Source: Brevundimonas vesicularis NBRC 12165
GTDB taxonomy: Bacteria; Pseudomonadota; Alphaproteobacteria; Caulobacterales; Caulobacteraceae
DNA: 40,072 bases
Assembly: GCF_001592205.1 (NCBI RefSeq)
Contig: NZ_BCWM01000026.1
Span: 1-40,072, forward strand
Direction of reading: 5' to 3'
Shown piece after piece: positions 15,730 through 23,038 of the stretch (the first letter of the stretch is position 1; every line of letters begins with the position of its first letter). The position numbers and the translations under genes were made by a program. Below the pieces are notes generated by a model, which did not search any database, was not told the origin of the DNA, and worked only from the letters and a program-made list of their open reading frames with translations.

Positions 15730-17004
15730 ATGAAGACTGTCGTTGCGCCGACGCCGCAAGCAGGGCTCAGACCACCATCCGGCAAAAAAGCGATGCCGCC
15801 TGTCGCTCGCGACATTGCTCTGGTCTGGATGATCTGCGGTCTGTTCCTGAATGTGATCGGCCCGATCGCACCCCTGATGGTGATGACGGGAGCAGCGGCC
15901 CTGCTGCTACTGAGCCTCGAGAGACTGCCCGAACTCTTCAAGGGCTGGCCTCTCCTTCTGTTAGCCGTGCTTGCTCCCGTGTCTGCTTCTTGGTCTGATG
16001 AGCCAGCTGTAAGCTTCCGGTACGGACTGCAGTGGACCATCACGGTCGTCTCGATGATGATCGCGGTCATCTCGACCGGCCAAGTCCGCTATGTACGCGG
16101 CCTGTTCATCGCTACGGCGATCATTCTGGTTCTTTGCATTCTTTCGGGACGTCAGGGGATGTCGCAGGGCGGACCCGTGCTGATCGGCGTTCTTGGCTCG
16201 AAGAACGCCATGGGCCAGCTGTGCATGCTGGTCATCTGTTCGTCTGCAACCCTCATGCTGAGCTCCAACCAGCCCGTCATCTTGCGTAGGGCTGCGATCG
16301 TAACAGGCCTTGTCGGAACACTCTTTTTGCTTCGCACCTTCGCCACCGGAGCTGTCATCTCCACGATTCTGTTCGCAGGCGTCTTCGCTTTGCTCGCATT
16401 TGCCTCGAGGCTGACCGCGGGTGCAAAAGTCCTGTTGGTCGGCGTCCTCATCGTCGCCATGGCGCCCCTTGCTTTTATTTACCAAGACATCATCCAAACT
16501 TATGAATGGTTCCTAGTCGAAGTTTTGAACAAAGACGTCGGGCTGACAGGACGAGCCTATCTTTGGCATCACGCAGATGCACTCATCGCCACCAAGCCCA
16601 TCCTCGGTCATGGATTTCGCGCTATATGGCTCGGGCATAGTAGTGAGACGATCGGCCTTTTGCGGTGGGCAGATCTTGATACCGGTATCGGATTCAATTT
16701 CCACAATACCTTCAGGGAAGTTCTAGTGGACTTCGGCATCGTTGGCGCGGCCTTGATATTCATACCCCTAGGAGTAGGCCTTGCTCGTCTTGTCTTCAAG
16801 TTGACGGAATCAAAGTTCGACATTTCACTGTGTTTTATAGCTTCAATGGCCATTGTAACTATATTCAGGTGTTTTGGCGAAACGCTGTTGGGGTCTTTTG
16901 GTGACTCCTCATTGATTGTTATCGGCGCATCAATGTTCGGGTATATCTTACCGCCGCAGCAAATCCAATCGACGAGGATCCATAGATTGTCTGTGGGGCG
17001 CTGA
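15730..17004 (+). CDS. Polysaccharide polymerase, ExoQ/Wzy-like
   Basis: The 424-residue membrane protein has 10-12 hydrophobic segments and a longer loop containing GLTGRAYLWHHADALIATKP and GHGFRAIW at about residues 270-300, followed by FNFHNTFREVLVDFG. This loop pattern is that of ExoQ and the O-antigen ligase/polymerase (Wzy_C) superfamily. It would join repeat units on the periplasmic face of the inner membrane. ATG at 15730 has no clear ribosome binding site and is the first in frame. The 3' half drops in GC content relative to the 5' half, continuing into the next gene. A second member of the same superfamily lies at 30141-31487. Confidence 0.85.
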   Translation: MKTVVAPTPQAGLRPPSGKKAMPPVARDIALVWMICGLFLNVIGPIAPLMVMTGAAALLLLSLERLPELFKGWPLLLLAVLAPVSASWSDEPAVSFRYGLQWTITVVSMMIAVISTGQVRYVRGLFIATAIILVLCILSGRQGMSQGGPVLIGVLGSKNAMGQLCMLVICSSATLMLSSNQPVILRRAAIVTGLVGTLFLLRTFATGAVISTILFAGVFALLAFASRLTAGAKVLLVGVLIVAMAPLAFIYQDIIQTYEWFLVEVLNKDVGLTGRAYLWHHADALIATKPILGHGFRAIWLGHSSETIGLLRWADLDTGIGFNFHNTFREVLVDFGIVGAALIFIPLGVGLARLVFKLTESKFDISLCFIASMAIVTIFRCFGETLLGSFGDSSLIVIGASMFGYILPPQQIQSTRIHRLSVGR

Positions 17005-17084
17005 CCCGCCTAAATCGAAACCTCCCCCGCTTACGATTATTAATAGATGCGTGGCACCACAGTCAAAAAGAGTTATGAGGAAGG

Positions 17085-18158
17085 ATGAGTCGGCTCGTGG
17101 ATGATCAAAGCTCGCTTCGACCCGATGTAATCATGGGCATTGAGAAACCGCTTCAAATCGCACTATTTTACGACGGCTTCGAGATGAAAGCTCGGGACGG
17201 ATTAGTCGGAAAACTATATTCCGATAGCCGGAGAGCGCTTCGTTATCTTTACCGGTCGCTGCGCCGTCGCCAGGTCCACACCGGCTTCTACACAGCGTTC
17301 CGGGGACTCGCTGCGTCTTTGAGAGCTGAAGGCGTTCGGGTCCGCATCAATGATTTTTCGTATGCTCGCGCACACCCCGACCAGCCTATTGGTGTCGCCG
17401 GCTATCTATCGGTCCTAGAACATGTCGACCTTCCCAATCCGATGATATTCGGGCCAGGCGACTACGGGTCAGGCGAGATTGCACAAAGCCTAGCCCGTAA
17501 TCCCAAGATCAAGTTTTTGACGCAACCAAGCGACTGGGCGGTTAAATACAACGAACGCTGGGTCGGAAGTAAAGGTGCCGTGTATTTCGCTGGAATAGAC
17601 ACAGCCGCCTGGCCCGACTTGCGCAATGATGTCAAATCTATAGACTTTCTGATATACGATAAAATCCACTGGCACCGCTCAGAACTCGAAGAAGCCGTAC
17701 TCGCGAGATGTATATCCGAGCTGAATTCGAGAGGGTTGAGCTTCTGCATCCTACGTTATGGAAGCCATCATATTGATGACTTTAGAAAGGCGTTGTCAAA
17801 GTCGAAGTCAATGCTTTTTCTCTGTCAGCACGAGACACAAGGACTTGCCTATCAGGAAGCCATGTCCAGTGGAGTTCCGATACTGGCCTGGGATGAAGGA
17901 AAGCTTGTCGATCCGATCAGCTTGGCATCAGCGCCACCGGGTTTGAGCGTGTCCTCAGTCCCATACTTCGATGAGCGATGCGGGCTGACGTTTCAGCTCC
18001 CCAACTTTCCGGAAACGCTCGACAAATTCCTCTCCATGCAATCTGAGTTTGATCCGCGAAGATATGTTACAGAGAACATATCTCTGAACTGTTCGGGAAA
18101 AGCCTACCTTCGTCTCTTTAAGAAGGCTGGCCTGAAAGAAATAGGTTCCAAGACCTGA
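17085..18158 (+). CDS. Glycosyltransferase family 4-like (GT-B fold)
   Basis: The 357-residue protein lacks membrane segments. The C-terminal half carries the EX7E motif of retaining GT4 enzymes: in CQHETQGLAYQEAMSSGVPIL, Glu250 and Glu258 are eight positions apart. The N-terminal half is less conserved and contains PNPMIFGPGDYGSGEIAQSL. It would transfer a sugar from a nucleotide donor to the growing lipid-linked unit in the cytoplasm. ATG at 17085 is preceded by GAGG four bases upstream. The gene has markedly lower GC than most of the window, with many A/T third positions, as is common in the strain-variable centre of polysaccharide clusters. Donor and linkage are unknown. Confidence 0.8.
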   Translation: MSRLVDDQSSLRPDVIMGIEKPLQIALFYDGFEMKARDGLVGKLYSDSRRALRYLYRSLRRRQVHTGFYTAFRGLAASLRAEGVRVRINDFSYARAHPDQPIGVAGYLSVLEHVDLPNPMIFGPGDYGSGEIAQSLARNPKIKFLTQPSDWAVKYNERWVGSKGAVYFAGIDTAAWPDLRNDVKSIDFLIYDKIHWHRSELEEAVLARCISELNSRGLSFCILRYGSHHIDDFRKALSKSKSMLFLCQHETQGLAYQEAMSSGVPILAWDEGKLVDPISLASAPPGLSVSSVPYFDERCGLTFQLPNFPETLDKFLSMQSEFDPRRYVTENISLNCSGKAYLRLFKKAGLKEIGSKT

Positions 18159-18276
18159 CGCCAGGTGGATTGGTTTGCAACAAGCCGATGTTTGGCAAAA
18201 CCGCACATTTTTACACTTGAAGATTCGACGACGTCATCAGCGTATCGAGTGGCGTTAAATTGAAGATGGCTCGCCG

Positions 18277-19263
18277 ATGTATCTAACGCATGGTTCAGAA
18301 GAGCACGCATCGCCTATCGCGACTGTTGTGATGGCAGCTTTCAATGTTGAAAAATATATTGAGAGCGCGCTCAATTGCGTTCTCCGCCAAACTATCGGCG
18401 ATTTGGAGATCATCGTCGTTGATGATGGCTCTACAGATGGAACACGAGACATAATCGACAGCGTCGCTGTGCGAGATCGCCGCATACGACTTCTGTCCGG
18501 CTTCGGCACCGGTCCAGCAGGCGCCCGAAACCTTGCGATCGCAAAGGCCCGCGGTCGATGGATTGCGATTGTGGACGCCGACGATCTGATTGATCCGGAT
18601 CGCCTGGAACGCCTGGTCTCCATCGCCGAGACAAGGGGCGTCGACGCTGTCGCCGACAATCTTGTCGCCTTCTACGAGGCGCCCGGCACGAAGGATCATG
18701 TCTGGATCGATCCCTCCGTCTGGCCGTCTGAGCGCAGACTGACCTTCGCCGACCTCATGATGGGCGGATTGAAGGGCGCGACGCAGCCGGAAATCGGTTA
18801 TCTCAAGCCTGTCATCCGACGCTCACGGCTGTCGGCTCTCTCAATCCCGTATCGAGACGAGCTGGTGATCGGCGAGGATCTCGACCTGATGGCGCGGTGG
18901 ACAGCCGCAGGGTTCAGTTATCTCTACCTGCCGCAGCCTGGATACCGCTATCGCCGCCATGCCTCTTCGCTCTCTTACCGCCTGTCGCCGGACCAAGTCC
19001 AGGGCATGATCGACGCCCTGGACACGCTCGATGTGAATGCGCCGTGTCATGACGCGCGAAGCGTGGCCTTCAGACGGTCCGTTCTCGTCGCAGAAAAAGC
19101 CTATCAAACGAATCTGGCTCGCCTGAAATCTGGCGAGCTCGCCGCCCTCGCGTCCCTTGTGATCGATCCTGAAGGTCGCAGGCGATTGGCGCGATCAATC
19201 AGCGAAGGGGCGGTCCGTCGGTTGAGGAAGGCGCGCGGGAAACTGTCGAAGCATCGGGCTTAG
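18277..19263 (+). CDS. Glycosyltransferase family 2 (ExoO-like)
   Basis: The 328-residue GT-A enzyme shows ATVVMAAFNVEKYIESALNC, LEIIVVDDGSTDGTRDII and AIVDADDLIDPDRLERL, the classic GT2 nucleotide-sugar and metal-binding blocks (first 120 residues). GEDLDLMARWTAAGFSYLYL follows near residue 200. It resembles ExoO-type enzymes of succinoglycan-like pathways. The first half has lower GC, while the second half returns to the high GC of the lasso region, suggesting an old junction within or near the gene. Its last 65 bases overlap the 3' end of the convergent GT2 gene (19199-19263), so both proteins share the same DNA for about 21 codons. No clear ribosome binding site precedes the ATG at 18277. 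Confidence 0.87.
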   Translation: MYLTHGSEEHASPIATVVMAAFNVEKYIESALNCVLRQTIGDLEIIVVDDGSTDGTRDIIDSVAVRDRRIRLLSGFGTGPAGARNLAIAKARGRWIAIVDADDLIDPDRLERLVSIAETRGVDAVADNLVAFYEAPGTKDHVWIDPSVWPSERRLTFADLMMGGLKGATQPEIGYLKPVIRRSRLSALSIPYRDELVIGEDLDLMARWTAAGFSYLYLPQPGYRYRRHASSLSYRLSPDQVQGMIDALDTLDVNAPCHDARSVAFRRSVLVAEKAYQTNLARLKSGELAALASLVIDPEGRRRLARSISEGAVRRLRKARGKLSKHRA

Positions 19264-20248
19264 AGGCGATATAGGCCTCCAGGCCGGGTTCGATCCGGCC
19301 GGCGATCAGGATCAGAAGACCACGCAGGATCGCATTGACGCGATGAAGGGGCGGACGCGCGCCCGGCGTCGCCTGGAAGATCAAGGCCTTGGCGAAGTTC
19401 TCCGCGATCGTTTCGGGCGAAGCCTGGAGTTTGCGTCCGGCCAGAAGCTCGCCACGGTCGAGAGGGGCGGTCGTTTCCCAGATTCGGCGGCGAACCCGCT
19501 GGATCGCCCGTTTGAGGGCGAGTTCACGCTTCAGATAACCCGCCCTGTCGCCGAGGTTGCGCGTGGTGGTTTCGCCGTTTGAAGCCCAGGCCGCCAAGGG
19601 CGTCAGCGCGACATAGGCGTCGTCCGAAATCACCAAGGTCCGCAGATATTCCTGCAGCGAGGCGTTGCAGGGCATTCCGATTTCGAGATCGGACTTGGCG
19701 CGAACCGACCAGAAGAGCGCTCCGTTCGAGACGCCGATGCCCGACAGGGCTCCAAGTCGGATATCGGAGGCCGCCTGTCGGCCTTCGCGATAGGTGCGCT
19801 CGAGAATGCCGAAGGCCGAGACCTCTCGCCCTTTTCCGGTCAGATCGTAATCGATCACCTGATTGCGCAGAATGAGCTCGACGCTTTCGCGACGGCTCAG
19901 GGCGATGTTCTCGGCGATAAACCCGTCGAACACATAGTTGTCGTCTTCCAGGACGAAAAAGAACTCGGCGCCGTGGGGGTTGGATCGATCGAAACAGGCA
20001 TCGATATTCCGTGACGCAAACCGCTGAGGCGCGTTGGCGTGGTAGTGGATGCGCGCGTCCCCAAGCCCCGAACAGACCGACTCGCCGCTACACTGCGGAT
20101 CATCGTCAAAAACGTCGCAGACCCAGTCCGACCACGTCTGGGATTGCAGAGACTGGAGGGCGCGCTTCAGAAGTTCCGGTCGGCGGTACGTGGGCGTGCG
20201 CACATGCACGCGGCCTTCCGTCAGGGGGCGCTCAAGCGACGGATTCAT
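19199..20248 (-). CDS. Glycosyltransferase family 2, last gene of the lasso-peptide operon
   Basis: The protein is about 349 residues and starts MNPSLERPLTEG. GT-A blocks are VHVRTPTYRRPELLKRALQS, VCDVFDDDPQCSGES and, at about residues 100-112, EFFFVLEDDNYVF with the acidic metal-binding cluster. The region GIGVSNGALFWS follows. There are no transmembrane helices apart from a weakly hydrophobic patch near the C-terminus. The ATG at 20248 lies 17 bases inside the exporter gene (GTG at 20260 would overlap 29 bases), so it is translationally coupled to the lasso ABC transporter. That position makes it either a tailoring enzyme that glycosylates the lasso peptide or an EPS enzyme captured into the operon. 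The sequence alone cannot decide. The 3' end overlaps a convergent GT2 gene by 65 bases. Confidence 0.83.
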   Translation of the reverse strand: MNPSLERPLTEGRVHVRTPTYRRPELLKRALQSLQSQTWSDWVCDVFDDDPQCSGESVCSGLGDARIHYHANAPQRFASRNIDACFDRSNPHGAEFFFVLEDDNYVFDGFIAENIALSRRESVELILRNQVIDYDLTGKGREVSAFGILERTYREGRQAASDIRLGALSGIGVSNGALFWSVRAKSDLEIGMPCNASLQEYLRTLVISDDAYVALTPLAAWASNGETTTRNLGDRAGYLKRELALKRAIQRVRRRIWETTAPLDRGELLAGRKLQASPETIAENFAKALIFQATPGARPPLHRVNAILRGLLILIAGRIEPGLEAYIASKPDASTVSRAPSSTDGPPLR

Positions 20249-22088
20249 ACTGAGCTCCACGGGTCGAAGATCGATCGGGTTCGGGGCCGACCTGGCCGTT
20301 CTCTCCCTCCATCATGCGCGACAGCACCGACGCGGGCGATGCGCGGAGTTCGCGATAGGCGCCGGCTTCGACGAGCCTTCCGCCATCGATCGCGAGCACC
20401 CAGTCCGCAAAGCTGATCATTGACGGCCGATGGGCGATCGTGATGACGGTCATCCGGCCGCGCAGACCCTCGATGGCTTTGGCGATCAAACCTTGGTTCT
20501 CCCAATCCAACGCGCTTGTCGCCTCATCGAGGATCAGGAGTTGAGGCTCCATCAGGAGCGCACGCGCCAGCGCGATCCGCTGACGCTCGCCGCCCGAAAG
20601 TCGCGTCCCCCGCGGCCCGACCACCGTGTCCAGTCGGAAATCAAGACGCCGCACGAAATCGCCGGCCTGGGCCATGTCCAGCGCGCGCCACATGGCGGCC
20701 TCGTCGGCGCCCGGTAGGGCGATTCGAAGGTTTTCGCGGATCGTGTCATGCATCAGGAAGACATCCTGGGGCACATAGGCGACGGATCGCCTCCACGCTC
20801 TGACGGCCTGGCTGTCGAGCGCGACGCCGTCAATGCGGATCTGGCCGGCGTCAGGCTCGAGCAAGCCCAGGATGAGGTCTCCGATCGTGCTTTTTCCGCC
20901 GCCGGACGGACCGATCAAGGCGGTGATCCGCCTTGCGGGGACGGCCAGGAACAATCCGGAAAGGATCTCGGCCTGCCCCGCGCCATAGCGAAAACTCACG
21001 TCGTGGAACGTCAGCATATCTTTCAGAGGCAGGGCGGAAACGCGTCCCTGGTCAGGTTCGGCCTCCTCGCGGCAGGCTTGTGTCAAACGCTGCACCTGAT
21101 GAAAGCCTTCCAGATTGGTCATGAGTTCCTGGAGGTGGGATTGGATGGCCGTAAAGCGCGGCGCGATTCGCATAAACAGGAAGATCATGACGATCAGCTG
21201 CGCCATGGGTACGCGCATGACGGTCAGCGCGACCCAGACAAACAGGCTGACGCCAAGGGCGCTCATGATCTGGAACAGCGCGCCCGCGAGAGAGGCAAGG
21301 CCCATGTAGCGATGGAACTCGGTGCGCGCGTCCGAGAGGTCGTTGTCGAGGCGGCGCACGTATCTGGGTTCGGCCGTGAGACTTTTCACGACCTTCAAAC
21401 CGCCGAGAAAGGCGTCGACGGTCCGCAACTGTCGCTGTTTTTGAGCCGTCACCACCGTGCCATAGACGGATGATCGCCGACGCAGGGGCGTCAGAAGGGC
21501 TAGGAATGACAGCCCGACCCCTGAAGCCACCAGCGTCATCGTCGGCGAAATGATCAGCGAGATGCCTGTGTAGATCGACAGGATCACCAGGGTCTGCAAC
21601 AGCGCCAGCAGGTGATTGAGTGACACATGGACCCGATCAATCTCGGATGTCAGCGCCTGATGAAGGTCGGAGTGTCGACGCGCGGACAGGAAGCGCCACC
21701 GCGCGCCCCCGATCGCCGAGAACAGATTGATGCGAAGGCGATCGACCACCTCGACAAGCAGATCGGCCATATAAAGGGTTTTGGCGCGCATCAGCAGGGC
21801 TTGCGCCGTGATGACGGTCGTCAGCAGAATCAACGCTGTCGCCAGGCCCATGCCGATCGTCACGCCCGGCCGTCCTGTCAGGAGCTCGGGAACGGGAATG
21901 GAGACGGAAGTCGCCCCCGGTCCCAGGAGGGTCAGGAGCGGAACGAGCAGCAGGATCGACAGACCTTCGGTCAAACTGCCCAGGATGAGAAACAGCGCAG
22001 CCGGGCCGGCGCGCCGTTCCGAGGCGCCGAGTACGTAACGCGCGAAGGATAACACGCCAAGAATGCCGGACGGCTTGGCGGAAGTCAT
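20232..22088 (-). CDS. Lasso-peptide ABC exporter (fused permease and ATPase)
   Basis: The 618-residue half-transporter has a transmembrane domain with about six helices (residues 25-320) and a nucleotide-binding domain. Walker A is GPSGGGKST (about 388-396), the signature LSGGERQRIALARAL is near 495, Walker B LLILDEATSALD near 515-521, and the switch His is in TIAHRP near 547. Exporters of this form (D proteins) sit at the end of lasso clusters and carry the mature peptide out, giving immunity to the producer. The ATG at 22088 overlaps the kinase stop (ATGA). No N-terminal C39 peptidase domain is present, as expected because leader removal is done by B2. Lipid or oligosaccharide ABC exporters have the same layout, so the assignment rests on the operon. 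Confidence 0.88.
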   Translation of the reverse strand: MTSAKPSGILGVLSFARYVLGASERRAGPAALFLILGSLTEGLSILLLVPLLTLLGPGATSVSIPVPELLTGRPGVTIGMGLATALILLTTVITAQALLMRAKTLYMADLLVEVVDRLRINLFSAIGGARWRFLSARRHSDLHQALTSEIDRVHVSLNHLLALLQTLVILSIYTGISLIISPTMTLVASGVGLSFLALLTPLRRRSSVYGTVVTAQKQRQLRTVDAFLGGLKVVKSLTAEPRYVRRLDNDLSDARTEFHRYMGLASLAGALFQIMSALGVSLFVWVALTVMRVPMAQLIVMIFLFMRIAPRFTAIQSHLQELMTNLEGFHQVQRLTQACREEAEPDQGRVSALPLKDMLTFHDVSFRYGAGQAEILSGLFLAVPARRITALIGPSGGGKSTIGDLILGLLEPDAGQIRIDGVALDSQAVRAWRRSVAYVPQDVFLMHDTIRENLRIALPGADEAAMWRALDMAQAGDFVRRLDFRLDTVVGPRGTRLSGGERQRIALARALLMEPQLLILDEATSALDWENQGLIAKAIEGLRGRMTVITIAHRPSMISFADWVLAIDGGRLVEAGAYRELRASPASVLSRMMEGENGQVGPEPDRSSTRGAQYESVA

Positions 22089-23023
22089 TGCTGAGCCCCT
22101 GCCTCAAGGGTCGACATCCGGCCTTCGAGCCAGTCCGGCAAATCCGCCAGGGCGTCCAGATCATCGGGCACGATCATCCTGAAGACGGGGACCGCTCGAC
22201 TGAGCGCGGCGCACTGTCTGAGATGGTCGGCGGCCGCGCCCCCCGTGATGAGGTCGCGTCCAAATCGCGTTGCGTACGAGAACCGCATCAGGGCCTTGAG
22301 CGCGTCGGCGCCGCCGAGCTTCACCAGGTCGAAGCGATTTCCGCGTTCGAGAACGAAGGCGGCGCTGGGCGTTCGGGGCGTCGTGCTGAAGGCCCCGTCC
22401 AGTCGAAGCAGCGTCTTCTCGAAGTCCGGATGCGGTCGCGCCATGAGCGAGGCGTCCAGAACGACGGCGTTGCTGGCCTCCCGGGTGAGCTTCACCTGGG
22501 GAAAGGCGGGGTGAAGACGCGGAACCGCGTCGATTTCCAGAGCGACGATATCATCCGTCAGAAGCGTTTTGCCGGCCCTGATCAGGGTCGCGGCCGTCGT
22601 CGATTTTCCGGCGCCCTTGTCTCCGAGAAAAATGGCGACGCCGGCCTCGAGCGCGACCGCGCTGCCATGGAGCGTGAGATGGCCGCGCCGTTGAAGGAAG
22701 ACGCCCATGACCGGCCCGAGAAGGGGCAGACTGACGAGGGCTTCGTCGATATCGGCACGCGGTCGGTAAACGATTTCATCACGGCTGCGGATCCAGAAAT
22801 CTCCGACATCGCGCCAGCTGAACCAGGCTTGATCGCCTTCAAAACGAAAGGCCGCCGCGCCCGGGCCTTGAAGAATATGCGGCGCGTCCCCTCGCACCAC
22901 CGTCAGATCCGCTGCGCGCGTCTCCAACGAGGGCTCCAGTTCTCGCAGTCGGATGTCTGACTCGATCAGAAGACCGAACGCGAAATAGCGCCAAAACGCG
23001 GGTGGTGGATCAATGCGGGACAT
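22085..23023 (-). CDS. HprK-like kinase of the lasso cluster, predicted C-terminal Ser kinase
   Basis: The protein is about 312 residues (MSRIDPPPAFWRY start; TTG at 23032 is the alternative). The C-terminal half has the HPr-kinase P-loop region: LTLHGSAVALEAGVAIFLG, then GDKGAGKSTTAATL (GDKGAGKS at 134-141), then TLLTDDIVALE with the paired Asp near 155. The N-terminal half (PSLETRAADLTVV) is variable, as in other lasso kinases. In paeninodin-type clusters this enzyme phosphorylates the side chain of the C-terminal Ser of the precursor, and the precursor here ends in Ser. It lies 15 bases after the cyclase and overlaps the exporter by four. Related kinases also occur with PqqD-like and nucleotidyltransferase genes in EPS loci without lasso genes, but the full lasso set here makes the peptide the likely substrate. 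Confidence 0.85.
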   Translation of the reverse strand: MSRIDPPPAFWRYFAFGLLIESDIRLRELEPSLETRAADLTVVRGDAPHILQGPGAAAFRFEGDQAWFSWRDVGDFWIRSRDEIVYRPRADIDEALVSLPLLGPVMGVFLQRRGHLTLHGSAVALEAGVAIFLGDKGAGKSTTAATLIRAGKTLLTDDIVALEIDAVPRLHPAFPQVKLTREASNAVVLDASLMARPHPDFEKTLLRLDGAFSTTPRTPSAAFVLERGNRFDLVKLGGADALKALMRFSYATRFGRDLITGGAAADHLRQCAALSRAVPVFRMIVPDDLDALADLPDWLEGRMSTLEAGAQQ

Positions 23024-23038
23024 GTCAGCCAATGGCGT

